From assembly GCF_027595165.1 (NCBI RefSeq), contig NZ_CP097291.1:3410001-3474000 (forward strand): a stretch of 64,000 nt of DNA. Direction: 5' to 3'. The DNA is from Providencia sp. PROV188 (GTDB taxonomy: Bacteria; Pseudomonadota; Gammaproteobacteria; Enterobacterales; Enterobacteriaceae). Under the pieces are notes generated by a model, which saw only the letters and a program-made list of their open reading frames with translations, did not search any database and was not told the origin of the DNA. Position numbers and translations under genes: made by a program. This document shows positions 16,954-27,274 of the stretch, piece by piece. How positions within the stretch are numbered: position 1 is the first letter of the stretch; each line of letters opens with the position of its first letter.

Positions 16954-17757
16954 TTAACGTTTTGATGACTTCGCGACAGCATTTTTACCGTGTTTATCGC
17001 GCATAACCCACTGGCTTAAACAAACCAAAACCAGCGACATCAGCAACAAGACCGTTGCCAGTGCATTCACTTCTGGGGAGACCCCTACTTTTACCATTGA
17101 GTAGATTTTCAATGGTAAGATTTCATAGCTTGGTCCCGTCACAAAGGAAGAAACCACCACATCATCCATTGATAAGGTAAAGCTCAGCAGCCACCCTGCG
17201 ACAATCGCAGGCAGCGCTAATGGCAGAATGATTTTCCGTAAAATGGTAAATTCCCCCGCCCCGAGATCCCGCGCCGCTTCCAACATTTTCACATCAAAAT
17301 CTTTCAATCTCGCGTATACCGTCACCACCACAAAAGGCAGGCAGAAGGTGATATGTGAAAATAACAGCGACCAGAAACCTAATGAGACGCCAAGGATCAT
17401 AAACAGGACGAGCAATGAAATTGCCATCACAATATCGGGAGACATCATCACCACAAACAGCATTCCGCCGACAAATGGCTTGCCTCTAAAACGATAACGA
17501 AAGAGAGCAACAGCGGTTAATGTGCCGATAATGGTCGCAAACGTCGCTGAAAGTACCGCCATGGTCAATGAATGCCCTGCGGCTTCAAGCAGGCTGTCAT
17601 TATTGCTCAGTAACTCATACCATTTGGTCGAAAAACCTTGCCACTGAATACCAAAACGCGATTCATTGAATGAGTTCACAATCAAGATAATGATTGGAAT
17701 ATAAAGATACGCGTAGATGGTGGTCATAAAGCCACCACGCAAAATACGTCCTATCAT
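16954..17757 (-). CDS. potC: Spermidine/putrescine ABC permease PotC
   Basis: A 267-aa inner-membrane permease with six predicted helices. The cytoplasmic EAA loop is [21 protein letters not shown], which couples to PotA. The N-terminus (GRILRGGFMTTIYAYLYIPI) is typical of PotC. Its ATG overlaps the potB stop by 4 bp (ATGA), showing translational coupling. It pairs with PotB to form the membrane channel of the polyamine importer. Confidence 0.94.
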   Translation of the reverse strand: MIGRILRGGFMTTIYAYLYIPIIILIVNSFNESRFGIQWQGFSTKWYELLSNNDSLLEAAGHSLTMAVLSATFATIIGTLTAVALFRYRFRGKPFVGGMLFVVMMSPDIVMAISLLVLFMILGVSLGFWSLLFSHITFCLPFVVVTVYARLKDFDVKMLEAARDLGAGEFTILRKIILPLALPAIVAGWLLSFTLSMDDVVVSSFVTGPSYEILPLKIYSMVKVGVSPEVNALATVLLLMSLVLVCLSQWVMRDKHGKNAVAKSSKR

Positions 17758-18617
17758 TCTTCATACGCCTTTTTATTCAAAAGCTTAGCAGCTCGGTAGT
17801 ACACATACAGCAGCAGCCCCATCATCACCGTGAGGAAAATACTGGTTGCAGCCCCAAACGGCCAATCGCGAATATTCAAGAACTGACTCTTAATGACGTT
17901 ACCAATCAGCAGGTTTTTCGCCCCACCCATTAAATCCGCCACATAGAACAGCCCCATTGCTGGCAGCAACACTAATAAGCAGCCCGCAATAATTCCCGGC
18001 ATGGTCAGTGGAATAATAATCTTCACAAAAGTTTGGCATTTATTGGCGCCCAAGTCCCGCGCCGCTTCTAAGTAGGATTTATCCAGCTTTTCAATACTGG
18101 AATAGAGCGGCATCACCATAAATGGCAATAAGATATAGATTAAGCCCAATACCACCGCTTCTGGGGTATACATCAATTTCAGCGGCTTATCGATAATGCC
18201 AATCCACAGCAAAAAGTCATTCAAATACCCTTTGGTACTTAAAAACACTTTTAAGCCATAAATACGGATCAATGAGTTGGTCCAAAATGGCACAATCAGC
18301 AGAAATAGCATCAGCGGTTGGATGCGCTTAGGCAGCTTCGCCAAAATAAACGCAAAGGGGTAGCCGATCACAAGGCAGAAGAAAGTGGCGATCAACGCCA
18401 TATTCAACGAATGCAGCATCACTTGGGCATACATCGGGTCTGACAGACGGATGTAGTTGTCCCAAGTAAACACCAGATCCACCAGATTCGTATCACTGCG
18501 CGTGAAGAAACTGGTGCCAATGATCATTAAGTTTGGCAGAAAGACGAAGAGTAACAGCCAAGCGACGACGCCCGTGATAATCACATTCTGCAAGATTTTA
18601 TGCTTACGAATGATCAT
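17754..18617 (-). CDS. potB: Spermidine/putrescine ABC permease PotB
   Basis: A 287-aa permease with six predicted helices and the coupling loop [20 protein letters not shown]. The segment [20 protein letters not shown] after the first helix is characteristic of PotB. It overlaps potA by 14 bp at its start and potC by 4 bp at its end, the usual compact potABC arrangement. It forms the other half of the polyamine channel. Confidence 0.94.
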   Translation of the reverse strand: MIIRKHKILQNVIITGVVAWLLLFVFLPNLMIIGTSFFTRSDTNLVDLVFTWDNYIRLSDPMYAQVMLHSLNMALIATFFCLVIGYPFAFILAKLPKRIQPLMLFLLIVPFWTNSLIRIYGLKVFLSTKGYLNDFLLWIGIIDKPLKLMYTPEAVVLGLIYILLPFMVMPLYSSIEKLDKSYLEAARDLGANKCQTFVKIIIPLTMPGIIAGCLLVLLPAMGLFYVADLMGGAKNLLIGNVIKSQFLNIRDWPFGAATSIFLTVMMGLLLYVYYRAAKLLNKKAYEE

Positions 18618-19713
18618 CCAGAACTACCTCCCAGCTTTCAACCCAAGTCACAGCAACTTTTTGGTTAAGGGAGTGGTCGACATCAGGGTCATCTTCGTTA
18701 AAGAACTCGCTGACCATAATAATTTTGCCATCTTCCATCTCAACCACTGAGTCTAACGTCATACCTTTATAGTTACGTTCTCGCACGTAACCGATCAGCC
18801 CTGGGTGATTATCGGCGTCATTGACTTCTTCAACGCGTAAATCTTCAGGGCGCAATAAGACGTTTAAATGCTGACCTTCTGTGACCGGTAAATCGGTGAA
18901 AATATCACATTCATGCCCTTCAACGTTAGCACGAATACGTTGTTCATCAATACGATGCAATACTTTTGCATCAAAAATATTGATTTCACCGATAAATTGA
19001 GCAACAAACAGGTTTTTCGGCTCTTCGTAAATTTCACGCGGCGTACCATCTTGCTCAATTTTCCCTTCACGCATCACAATGATACGGTCAGACATGGCCA
19101 GTGCTTCTTCTTGGTCATGAGTCACAAAAATAAACGTAATCCCCAGCTTGCGCTGTAAGGCTTTCAGCTCATTTTGCATCTGCTTACGCAGCTTATAATC
19201 CAGCGCAGATAAAGACTCATCCAATAACAGAACCTTGGGACGATTGACAACCGCACGCGCAATTGCCACACGTTGTTGTTGACCACCTGAAAGCTGGTTC
19301 GGCATACGCTCTGCAAAATCCGCCAATTGCACCATATGCAAGGCTTGCTCCACTCGTTTTTGAATGTCCGCTTTGGGTGTTTTTTGCATGCGCAAACCAA
19401 ATGCCACATTTTCAAATACGGTCATGTGTGGAAATAATGCATAGCTTTGGAAAACAGTATTCACGAAACGTTGTTCCGCAGGAATATCTGTAATGTCCTG
19501 ACCATCAAGAATAATTTGACCGTCATCCACATCTTCTAATCCAGCAATCAGACGTAAAACCGTCGTTTTACCGCAACCAGAAGGCCCTAAAATGGTGAGA
19601 AACTCCCCATTTCGGATCGTGAGGTCAAGCTCAGAAATAATTTGTTTGCCATCAAAACCTTTATTTAAAGATTTTAATTCGACGAGTGGTGTGAGAGAAG
19701 TTGTCTCAGTCAT
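18604..19713 (-). CDS. potA: Spermidine/putrescine ABC ATPase PotA
   Basis: A 369-aa ATPase of the CUT1/PotA group. It carries Walker [10 protein letters not shown], the Q-loop [16 protein letters not shown] signature [15 protein letters not shown] and Walker [15 protein letters not shown]-terminal TOBE regulatory domain follows (about residues 245-369, [11 protein letters not shown]). Energises polyamine uptake through PotBC. First gene of the operon; its promoter should be in the large gap upstream. In Walker B, DES replaces the more common DEP, which is also usual in PotA. Confidence 0.95.
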   Translation of the reverse strand: MTETTSLTPLVELKSLNKGFDGKQIISELDLTIRNGEFLTILGPSGCGKTTVLRLIAGLEDVDDGQIILDGQDITDIPAEQRFVNTVFQSYALFPHMTVFENVAFGLRMQKTPKADIQKRVEQALHMVQLADFAERMPNQLSGGQQQRVAIARAVVNRPKVLLLDESLSALDYKLRKQMQNELKALQRKLGITFIFVTHDQEEALAMSDRIIVMREGKIEQDGTPREIYEEPKNLFVAQFIGEINIFDAKVLHRIDEQRIRANVEGHECDIFTDLPVTEGQHLNVLLRPEDLRVEEVNDADNHPGLIGYVRERNYKGMTLDSVVEMEDGKIIMVSEFFNEDDPDVDHSLNQKVAVTWVESWEVVLDDHS

Positions 19714-20529
19714 TTATAATACACTCTATCCCTAGGAATAATGCAGATAGAACCGCCACCGTTAAAGACTGTTAAGCCCCCAGGAGAACCCCAGCAAAGC
19801 CCAAAACCAGTAGCGCCATTTTTAATAAAACAATAAGGGCTGCATAATAAACACTGTTAATGAAAATTGAAAGCCATTTTCAACACTTTGTTTGCCTTTC
19901 ACTATGAATTTAAAACAAATAAAAGTGATTTATGATAAAAATAAGTGACATAGCCATATTTTTCATAGCTTTGTGCTTATCTATCATTTTTCATTATAGA
20001 ACCAGAAATAAAAGAAACATTAAAAGAATATTAAATTCAATACGTTAAATAAAAAACCAAACCAAACTATCGATTAAGATAACTTACCCAAGTAATAATA
20101 AAAGTCCACTTTCCTTTTATTTTCACTCTGTATTTTATTTATTATTTCTAGAATGCTAACCAACCATAAATGATCAATTAATCCGCTAACCTATTAGAGT
20201 ATTTATGGAAAAATTGAATGCATAAAATCTAAATTAACTGCCCCTCGATAACATGAATAACAAATAGTTAAACCCAATACCCATAATTAATTTATGTGAT
20301 TAGCTTCATACTTTGAATTTGAATATTAGTTTCTTGGCAAAGTTTAACCAAAGTCATATTTTCTTTTACATCCCTTTGAATATAATGGGTAATTATTCTA
20401 ATTGCATTCAGACTATTATCCCTATAAACGATTATCCCGCCTGACAAAACAAGCGGCATTTAGAACAAAAAGCCTATAAATAATTTATTTCTTATATTTT
20501 CCGCTAAAATTAATATGTGAGTGAGCAAA
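19714..20529. other. Long AT-rich divergent region between potA and fumA
   Basis: An 816-bp non-coding stretch, markedly AT-rich, carrying the divergent promoters of potABCD and fumA. No open frame with coding character and no strong hairpin were found. The length suggests multiple regulator sites, but I could not identify a convincing ArcA, FNR or CRP site by eye. Confidence 0.5.
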
Positions 20530-22176
20530 ATGGCTAATAAAGAGTTTTTTTACCAAGAACCTTATCCGCTATCTGAGGATAAAACCGAATATTACCAAGT
20601 CTCTGATAAATATGTTTCTGTAGAACAATTTGCTGGGAAGCAAATGTTAAAAATTGAGCCAGAGGCTTTAACCCTTCTTGCTGAACATGCAATTTACGAA
20701 TCCCAGTTCTTTTTAAGACCTGCCCACCAAAAACAAGTCGCCGCGATTTTGCACGATCCAGAAGCCAGTGAAAACGACAAGTATGTCGCCCTGCAATTAC
20801 TGCGTAACGCCGAGATTTCTGCGAAAGGTGTTCTGCCAAACTGTCAGGATACGGGAACCGTTGCCGTCGTCGGGAAAAAAGGCCAACAAGTTTGGACTGG
20901 CTGTGATGACGAAGAATACCTCTCTCGAGGCATTTATAACGTTTTCCAACACGAAAACCTGCGTTTTTCGCAAAATGCCCCGCTGGATATGTTCAACGAA
21001 GTCAATACAGGCACCAACTTGCCCGCACAATTTGATATTTTTGCCACCACGGGTGATGAATACCATTTCTTGTTTGTTAACAAAGGTGGCGGCTCTGCAA
21101 ATAAATCTGCCCTTTATCAAGAAACTAAAGCAACACTGACCCCGGCTAAGTTGAAAAACTTCTTAGTTGAGAAAATGAGAAACTTAGGGACAACTGCTTG
21201 CCCACCGTATCATATCGCATTCGTTATCGGCGGCACTTCGGCAGAAACCACGCTGAAAACAGCCAAACTGGCTTCGGCAAAATACTATGATAACCTGCCA
21301 ACGACGGGTAATGAGTATGGCCGTGCGTTCCGTGATATTGAGCTAGAAAATGAGTTATTAGAAGCGTCACGCCATCTCGGCTTTGGTGCGCAATTTGGCG
21401 GTAAATACTTTGCCCACGATGTGCGTGTTATTCGCTTACCTCGCCATGGTGCTTCTTGCCCGATCGGTTTAGCCATTTCTTGCTCTGCTGACCGCAATAT
21501 CAAAGCAAAAATCACCAAAGACGGCTTGTGGCTGGAGAAAATGGAGCATAACCCAGCACAATATATCCCTGAATCGATGCGCCATCAGGCAGAAGGAACC
21601 GTAGTTCATATCGACCTCAACCGCCCAATGAAAGATATTTTGGCCGAGTTGAGTAAACACCCTGTATCGACCCGTGTATCCCTCAGTGGTCCACTGATCA
21701 TCGCTCGTGATATCGCCCATACCAAACTCAAAGAGCGCTTAGATAATGGTGAAGACTTACCACAATACTTTAAAGATCATATGGTCTATTACGCAGGTCC
21801 TGCGAAAAAACCTGAAGATATGGTGTCGGGTTCTTTAGGCCCAACAACGGGTAACCGTATGGACCCATACGTTGACCTATTCCAATCCCATGGCGGTAGT
21901 ATGTTAATGTTGGCAAAAGGTAACCGTACCCAAGCCGTGACTGACGCCTGTAAAAAACACGGCGGTTTCTATCTTGGTAGCATTGGCGGCTCCGCGGCTA
22001 TTTTGGCTCAAGAATTCGTGAAGAGCTTAAATTGCCTCGAATACCCAGAGTTAGGTATGGAAGCGGTCTGGAAAATGGAAGTGGAAGGGTTGCCTGCCTT
22101 TATTCTGGTGGATGATAAAGGTAATAACTTCTTTGATATTGTGCAGAATGACACCTGCAAGAAATGCGTTAAATAA
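20530..22176 (+). CDS. fumA: Class I iron-sulfur fumarate hydratase
   Basis: A 548-aa protein, exactly the length of E. coli FumA. It begins [14 protein letters not shown] at the ATG at 20530; a GTG three codons upstream is in frame but less likely. Iron-sulfur cluster and active-site segments include [37 protein letters not shown] and [11 protein letters not shown]. It interconverts fumarate and L-malate with an oxygen-sensitive [4Fe-4S] cluster. It cannot be separated from FumB by inspection, so the symbol could be fumB. It is monocistronic with its own terminator. Confidence 0.93.
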   Translation: MANKEFFYQEPYPLSEDKTEYYQVSDKYVSVEQFAGKQMLKIEPEALTLLAEHAIYESQFFLRPAHQKQVAAILHDPEASENDKYVALQLLRNAEISAKGVLPNCQDTGTVAVVGKKGQQVWTGCDDEEYLSRGIYNVFQHENLRFSQNAPLDMFNEVNTGTNLPAQFDIFATTGDEYHFLFVNKGGGSANKSALYQETKATLTPAKLKNFLVEKMRNLGTTACPPYHIAFVIGGTSAETTLKTAKLASAKYYDNLPTTGNEYGRAFRDIELENELLEASRHLGFGAQFGGKYFAHDVRVIRLPRHGASCPIGLAISCSADRNIKAKITKDGLWLEKMEHNPAQYIPESMRHQAEGTVVHIDLNRPMKDILAELSKHPVSTRVSLSGPLIIARDIAHTKLKERLDNGEDLPQYFKDHMVYYAGPAKKPEDMVSGSLGPTTGNRMDPYVDLFQSHGGSMLMLAKGNRTQAVTDACKKHGGFYLGSIGGSAAILAQEFVKSLNCLEYPELGMEAVWKMEVEGLPAFILVDDKGNNFFDIVQNDTCKKCVK

Positions 22177-22205
22177 TGACCTAGTACGATAAATCTTCCA
22201 CATCA

Positions 22206-22242
22206 TTGCCTACTTTACTCACATTAAAGTAGGCAATTTTTT
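22206..22242 (+). terminator. Intrinsic terminator of fumA
   Basis: Eleven-bp stem TTGCCTACTTT/AAAGTAGGCAA with a 9-nt loop, followed directly by a T-run (TTTTTTG). It lies 30 bp after the fumA stop and just before the end of the convergent agmatine deiminase-like gene, which it may also serve. Confidence 0.88.
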
Positions 22243-22254
22243 GTTTCGCGCTTT

Positions 22255-23391
22255 TTATCTTCGGTCATTATGCACGGGTAATTGATGAGTGACACAGTGT
22301 ATCCCACCCCCTCCCGCTGCAATGACATCAATATTAAGCATGATAATGTCTCGGCCTGGGTATAGCATTTCAAGGAGCTGCTTCGCATCATGATCTGCCT
22401 GCTTGTCCCCAAATTCAGGCGCAATAACGGCACCATTGATGACAAAGTAATTAATGTAACCTGCGGCGAAATCAGAGTTATGTCGGCTAAAGCGAGTTTG
22501 TCGCAGAGTGCTAGGTGGCGACACCGTATAAATTTTCAGTTTTCGTCCGTCAGCATCCGTCGCATTTTCTAAAATGTCCATGTGCTTACGCGTGACTTCA
22601 TAGTCAAAAGAGTCCGAATCATTATCGAGATTTATCAAAATAACCCCAGGCTTCACAAAACGAGCGTAGAAATCGACATGCGCATCCGTAATGTCTTTTC
22701 CTTTAATACCTGGCAACCAGATGATTTTACGTAATCCTAATGCTTTTTTTAGCTCTTCCTCTATCTGATCTCGGGTTAAATTAGGGTTTCGATTATCATT
22801 TATCCAACTACTTTCCGTCATTATCCCTGTACCATGACCATCAACCTCAATCCCTCCACCCTCTCCAGTTAAGCGACTGATAAATGGGGTAATCACACCA
22901 AAATGCTGCGCTTGGAACTTTGCCAATTGGGCATCGTTATCATGTTGCTGCTTATTGCCCCAACCATTGAAATTAAAATCAACGGCATTGAGTCCCCCTT
23001 TTGGATTAACCACAAAATTGGCTCCGATATCACGCATCCATATATCATCGAGCTCTGTCGTGATAAAACGCGTATTTTGGCTACCACACATTTCCTCAGC
23101 TAACTGACGCTCATTTTCTCGACAAAAAACCACCACAGGCTGGTACTCAGCAATCGCTTTAGCGATACTCCCTAATGTTATTTGCACATCTGTAGTGAAT
23201 TCACCCCAAATTGCTTTTTGGGCACCGAAGGCAATGAAAGCACACTGCTGTAATTCCCCTTCATCTGGCATCATTCCCCATTTTTCACTCTGCGAACTCC
23301 CTATTGCAACTGGTGATATGCCAAAAGAGGCTGCAACGCCTATGGCACTAATGACTGAGGTTTGTCGGATAAACTGACGACGAGTCGGCAT
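22255..23391 (-). CDS. Tat-exported agmatine deiminase-family (peptidylarginine deiminase-like) enzyme
   Basis: A 378-aa protein starting at the ATG at 23391, which has AAGGAA upstream; the frame is open 7 codons further. The N-terminus has a twin-arginine signal (TRRQFIRQTSVISAIGVAA), so the folded enzyme should be periplasmic. The mature part is the PAD_porph/agmatine deiminase fold: DDIWMRDIGANFVVNP, TGEGGGIEVDGHGTGIM, AHVDFYARFV and the catalytic-Cys segment GGGGIHCVTHQ. Cytoplasmic relatives convert agmatine to N-carbamoylputrescine and ammonia. No carbamoylputrescine amidase gene is adjacent. The actual substrate (agmatine, or a terminal arginine) is unproven. It is divergent from a LysR gene. 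Confidence 0.85.
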   Translation of the reverse strand: MPTRRQFIRQTSVISAIGVAASFGISPVAIGSSQSEKWGMMPDEGELQQCAFIAFGAQKAIWGEFTTDVQITLGSIAKAIAEYQPVVVFCRENERQLAEEMCGSQNTRFITTELDDIWMRDIGANFVVNPKGGLNAVDFNFNGWGNKQQHDNDAQLAKFQAQHFGVITPFISRLTGEGGGIEVDGHGTGIMTESSWINDNRNPNLTRDQIEEELKKALGLRKIIWLPGIKGKDITDAHVDFYARFVKPGVILINLDNDSDSFDYEVTRKHMDILENATDADGRKLKIYTVSPPSTLRQTRFSRHNSDFAAGYINYFVINGAVIAPEFGDKQADHDAKQLLEMLYPGRDIIMLNIDVIAAGGGGIHCVTHQLPVHNDRR

Positions 23392-23509
23392 ACTGGGTTC
23401 CTTAATACTCATTATGATAAGTAATACTATTCAGTGATTTTCAATACACCTATCTTAATGCCCTTGATAGCCATAAAACTAACGATATAATTAGCGCGCA
23501 ACTGATTAG

Positions 23510-24394
23510 ATGAGCTTATCAAGAATGCTAAAATATTGGCCACCATTAAATGCATTGCGCGGTTTTGAAGCGGCCGCCCGATTGGGAAGTTTCCATCAAG
23601 CCGCAGCGCAATTGCATGTCACACAATCTGCAATTAGTCAGCAAATTCGTAGTTTAGAAAGCCAACTCGAGCAGCCACTATTTATTCGACAAGGACGCAG
23701 TGTCACGCTCACAGATGCCGGGCAGGATTTTTACACTAGTGTTCAGGATACATTGAAACAATTAGCGATTGGGGTACGCAGGCTCGATCAGTATCGAAAA
23801 TCTAACCAACTTATTGTGAACACAACGCCTGCATTTGCTCGTCACTGGCTATTACCTCGACTTGGACAGTTTCAACAACGACACCCTGACATTGATATCT
23901 GGTTATTCACCACCTATGACGTACCCAATATGGAAATGGAAACGATTGATATCGCGATCCGTGATGACCTAGCCATACAAAATGAATGTACTTTTGAAGT
24001 GTTATATCAGGATAGTCTCTACCCAGCTTGCCACCCTAGCCTGCTCGGTGCTAAATCGCCTTTAACGCTACACGGCGAGCGAGAAATGGATTGGAGTAAC
24101 TGGGTTATTGGCGGTGGTGAATCAGTTGGACAATCACAAAAAGGAGTGAACTTTTCAGATCCGAGTCTGTTATTAGATGCCGTCAGCCAAGGATTGGGGA
24201 TCGGATTAGTCAGTCAATTACTCGCTGCACACGCTCTAAATTCAGGGCAATTAATTCCACTCACCGAGCAGCGCGTAACAGGCGCTAAATGGGCATGGTT
24301 AATTCATAAAGACGCTGAACTCAACCCATTAACACAATATTTCCGCCAATGGTTAATAGCCGAAATGGCAACATGTTCAGCGCAAAACGAATAA
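23510..24394 (+). CDS. LysR-family transcriptional regulator (GcvA-like)
   Basis: A 294-aa protein with an N-terminal LysR winged helix: PPLNALRGFEAAARLGSFHQ, then AAQLHVTQSAISQQIRSLE. The substrate-binding domain follows from about residue 95 (QLIVNTTPAFARHWLLPRL). The PPLNALR start and WLLPRL segment place it in the GcvA-like subgroup. It is divergent from the Tat-exported deiminase gene with about 118 bp between starts, the classical layout of a LysR gene and its target. An ATG five codons downstream is an alternative start. Confidence 0.88.
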   Translation: MSLSRMLKYWPPLNALRGFEAAARLGSFHQAAAQLHVTQSAISQQIRSLESQLEQPLFIRQGRSVTLTDAGQDFYTSVQDTLKQLAIGVRRLDQYRKSNQLIVNTTPAFARHWLLPRLGQFQQRHPDIDIWLFTTYDVPNMEMETIDIAIRDDLAIQNECTFEVLYQDSLYPACHPSLLGAKSPLTLHGEREMDWSNWVIGGGESVGQSQKGVNFSDPSLLLDAVSQGLGIGLVSQLLAAHALNSGQLIPLTEQRVTGAKWAWLIHKDAELNPLTQYFRQWLIAEMATCSAQNE

Positions 24395-24395
24395 A

Positions 24396-24433
24396 ACCTT
24401 GGGCCTTTTACGTGCTGCACCCAAGGTCTTTTC
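24396..24433. terminator. Bidirectional terminator between LysR and deacetylase genes
   Basis: Stem ACCTTGGG (24396-24403) and CCCAAGGT (24420-24427) with a 16-nt loop, followed by CTTTTC on the plus strand. It lies immediately after the LysR stop and before the end of the convergent deacetylase gene. Confidence 0.7.
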
Positions 24434-24436
24434 AAC

Positions 24437-25789
24437 TTATTTATCAACGACAACGTTCTTATTCACCACATCCTGCTCGCTATTGCCTACCATCAAAGCA
24501 AATTTGCTAATCGGGTCAGTGCTGTAGGCATACAGGCGTTTTAGTGCATAAGGGTTATCACCGAGCTTGACCTTACCTTGGATGGTAGACACCGCAATAT
24601 GTAAGCCCGCTTCTTTTGCCGCATCAATCGCCGTTTGGTTATAGGCACCGAACGGGTAAGCTAAATAGCGCTGATCTCTTTCGAATTTCGCCAATGCTTT
24701 CATTGAACGTTTAAAATCCAGCATGATCGTGTGCTCTTTACGGCTAAAAATAATCGGGTTATTACGGTTATCTAAGCGATGTAAAAAGTGCGTATGGGAT
24801 TGAATGTTGAAAACATCTTGGCTCTCTTTAATTTCTTGCTTACTCATAAATTGCAGAGAATCCGGATCCCATTTTTGCGGCTGAGTTTTGATACGCGAAG
24901 AGATGACAAACAGCGTCGCCTGTTGCTGGTTATCTCTTAAAATAGGCAATGCATAGCGATAAACGGATTTAAGCCCGTCATCAAACGTGAGTACCACAGC
25001 ACGCCCGGGTAAATTCGCACTCTTATTTAAATAACCTTCCACATCTTCGAGCGATAATGTTTGATACCCCATCTCTTTGAGGTAATTCATTTGCTCACGA
25101 AAAGCATCAACCGAGGTTGTCGTCGAAGTATGGCGAAAGTTTTTATTTTCACCGTCCTCGAGAATATGGTGATAAGTAAAAATAGGAATGCCTTTATCAA
25201 TCGCCACATCATTTAAGCGAACATAACCCAGACGATCCCCGAGGCGAATGGTTAACCATGAGGTTTTGTCCCCATCTTCATCCGTTTTGATCATTCGAGC
25301 TAATACGGGATAGCGAAGATTTTCCCATAAAGAGGCGATTTGCCGCGAATCTTCATCAGTTGCACTGAATACCGGCGTTTTTTGGCTTGTAATCAAATAA
25401 TCATAAACTGGGTTTTTAAGATCGTTTAAACGGTCATCTTCAGGGATATTCCGAGGCTTCTTTTTGGATATCTGAGTGCTTTTAACATAGGCGAAATCAT
25501 TACCAAACTGTAGGGCATTATAGTCACCATTTGGACTATAGGCGTAAAAGCCATTGTCTGGATTAATTTCTCCAACAACACGCATTTGACCGCCTACAAT
25601 AGCAAAGATGTTTTCTGGCGCTTTTGTCTGAATCAATTTGGGAGGTACATCCACAAGCTCCCAATTATCAAGATTGATCGCTTTTGAACCACTGATAATT
25701 AAATTATTATTTTTTATATCCGCAGCATGTGAAACAGAAAAAAGATTAACGAAAAAGGTCAAAAATAGAAAAAGTACTCGATTAGACAT
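24437..25789 (-). CDS. Exported polysaccharide deacetylase (NodB domain)
   Basis: A 450-aa protein with a Sec signal peptide (NRVLFLFLTFFVNLFSVSHA); the start is taken at the ATG at 25789 rather than 8 codons upstream. An N-terminal region of about 190 residues has no recognised fold, though RLGDRLGYVRLNDV may be an SH3-like strand set. The C-terminal NodB domain has FTYHHILEDGE, the metal-binding VVLTFDDGLKSVYR, and QSHTHFLHRLD with two zinc histidines. The family removes N- or O-acetyl groups from cell-wall or extracellular glycans. No biosynthetic polysaccharide genes are nearby, so the substrate is open. PgaB is an alternative relative but lacks the same N-terminal region. Confidence 0.8.
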   Translation of the reverse strand: MSNRVLFLFLTFFVNLFSVSHAADIKNNNLIISGSKAINLDNWELVDVPPKLIQTKAPENIFAIVGGQMRVVGEINPDNGFYAYSPNGDYNALQFGNDFAYVKSTQISKKKPRNIPEDDRLNDLKNPVYDYLITSQKTPVFSATDEDSRQIASLWENLRYPVLARMIKTDEDGDKTSWLTIRLGDRLGYVRLNDVAIDKGIPIFTYHHILEDGENKNFRHTSTTTSVDAFREQMNYLKEMGYQTLSLEDVEGYLNKSANLPGRAVVLTFDDGLKSVYRYALPILRDNQQQATLFVISSRIKTQPQKWDPDSLQFMSKQEIKESQDVFNIQSHTHFLHRLDNRNNPIIFSRKEHTIMLDFKRSMKALAKFERDQRYLAYPFGAYNQTAIDAAKEAGLHIAVSTIQGKVKLGDNPYALKRLYAYSTDPISKFALMVGNSEQDVVNKNVVVDK

Positions 25790-25884
25790 GTCCTTTCCAC
25801 TCAGTATCACCAATACACCGCGCCAGTTTAAACCGACTTACAATTTAACCCTATACCCTGATAAAAATATTTTTGCATGGCAAA

Positions 25885-25906
25885 GCCACGATAATACGTC
25901 CGTGGC
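25885..25906. terminator. Hairpin downstream of the AraD-type gene
   Basis: GCCACG and CGTGGC pair around a 10-nt loop, about 170 bp past the AraD-type stop on the minus strand. The following T-run is weak. It may end that transcript or belong to the deacetylase promoter region. Confidence 0.4.
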
Positions 25907-25911
25907 TGTTG

Positions 25912-25953
25912 TTATAGATAATTTGCTATAGGTAATTTGTTATGGATAATTGT
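25912..25953. repeat. Three 14-bp imperfect tandem repeats
   Basis: TTATAGATAATTTG, CTATAGGTAATTTG and TTATGGATAATTGT follow each other without gaps at 25912-25953, upstream of the deacetylase gene. The gap 25790-26075 otherwise holds only AT-rich sequence. It could be a protein-binding array or slippage product. Confidence 0.6.
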
Positions 25954-26075
25954 ATATGGCATTCAATAGACACTGAGCGAGTTAAAACCTTTCAATTAAA
26001 TGAAAAATAAATTTATCAACTTATTAACAATAAAATGAATAGTCTTAAAATAACGTATTTAAAAAGAAATAAACT

Positions 26076-26774
26076 CTACTTTTGCCCGTAATACGCATTT
26101 TTTCCATGTTTACGTAAATAATGTTTATCCAGTAATTCTTGCTGCATATCGTCAATTTTAGGTGTCAATTGACGCGTAAATAAATTCATATACGCAATCT
26201 CTTCCAATACCACTGCATTGTGTACCGCATTATGAGCATCTTTGCCCCAAGCGAATGGACCGTGGCTATGGACTAATACCGCGGGAATATCCTTTGCAGA
26301 AATTCCGAGCTGTTTAAATGTTTCAATAATCACATGCCCAGTTTCTCTCTCATATTCACCCGCTATCTCACTTTCTGTCATTTTACGGGTGCAAGGTATT
26401 TCACCATAAAAATAATCGGCATGTGTAGTACCTAATGCACTTAGTGGTAGGCCAGCTTGTGCCCAAATAGTTGCATGGCGCGAATGGGTATGAACGATAC
26501 CACCAATCTCGGGAAAAGCTTGATATAGCGCTAAATGGGTATCAGTGTCAGAAGAAGGCTTATATTTTCCTTCGATGACTTCACCAGTGGTTAATGAAAC
26601 AACCACCATGTCATCCGCTTTCATGGTTTCATAATCCACCCCGGAAGGCTTAATCACCATCAAACCGGCTTTGCGGTCTACTCCACTTACGTTACCCCAC
26701 GTAAACGTCACTAGCTTATGTTTGGGTAATTCAAGATTCGCCTCAAATACTTGCTGTTTTAATGTTTCCAGCAT
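26076..26774 (-). CDS. L-ribulose-5-phosphate 4-epimerase (AraD/UlaF/SgbE family)
   Basis: A 232-aa class II aldolase-fold enzyme that interconverts L-ribulose-5-P and D-xylulose-5-P. Visible family features are [23 protein letters not shown], the zinc histidines in [13 protein letters not shown] and the distal [10 protein letters not shown], and the C-terminal [11 protein letters not shown]. It is closest by eye to AraD, but no araA or araB is nearby. The divergent DeoR gene and downstream pentulose genes suggest it completes the L-xylulose pathway after the UlaE-type 3-epimerase. The gene stands alone on the minus strand, separated from the regulator by a 538-bp control region. Confidence 0.9.
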   Translation of the reverse strand: MLETLKQQVFEANLELPKHKLVTFTWGNVSGVDRKAGLMVIKPSGVDYETMKADDMVVVSLTTGEVIEGKYKPSSDTDTHLALYQAFPEIGGIVHTHSRHATIWAQAGLPLSALGTTHADYFYGEIPCTRKMTESEIAGEYERETGHVIIETFKQLGISAKDIPAVLVHSHGPFAWGKDAHNAVHNAVVLEEIAYMNLFTRQLTPKIDDMQQELLDKHYLRKHGKNAYYGQK

Positions 26775-26964
26775 GATTACCTCCCTAGGTGTAAAAAGAT
26801 GGCGTGAATACGATATGAAAATAGCGAGTCATATCAACGACAAGGTTCTCTTTTATTCTCTATTTACTGTCGATGAATAGACGTTGTTCTTATTATTAAG
26901 GTAAACAGATTTAGCTGAATAAAAAAGTCCGACGCTTTACAAATCATTAACAAAACAACATAAA

Positions 26965-26994
26965 TCAGTCATACTCGGTCATAATCGGTCTAAC
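26965..26994. promoter_or_regulatory. Three tandem 10-bp repeats, candidate DeoR-family operator
   Basis: TCAGTCATAC, TCGGTCATAA and TCGGTCTAAC occur back to back. A period of 10 bp puts each copy on the same DNA face, the spacing seen for DeoR-family regulators binding short direct repeats. It lies about 190 bp upstream of the AraD-type gene. Confidence 0.6.
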
Positions 26995-27226
26995 TAAAAC
27001 AAAAATACGCCTAATAAAAATGCCCGAATATGTGAAAGTTGATTAATGCTTCGTCTAGTTTCTGTCTATATACCGCCATATTTAGTGATCTAATTAACGA
27101 TAAAAATGAAAATATAAATGTTTGTTTCATATAAATGTGATCAATAACTCTATAAATAGCTTTGTTTGTTTCTATCCGTTATTACATGAGTCGAATCACG
27201 ACAAAAAAAATTCAGCGCTGGCACAC

Positions 27227-27274
27227 TGTTTATCGTGGAAAGAATGTTTATCGCGGAAAGAGTGTTTGTCATAG
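27227..27274. repeat. 18-bp tandem repeats just upstream of the DeoR-type gene
   Basis: TGTTTATCGTGGAAAGAA (27227-27244) and TGTTTATCGCGGAAAGAG (27245-27262) differ at 2 of 18 bases, and a third degraded copy begins TGTTTGTCATAG. They end about 40 bp before the regulator's start codon, so they could be an autoregulatory operator in the 5' leader. Confidence 0.65.

Noticed and set aside
26076..26774. Part of an L-arabinose araBAD operon
   Set aside because: No araA, araB or AraC-type activator is adjacent; the neighbours are L-xylulose pathway genes and a DeoR-type regulator.
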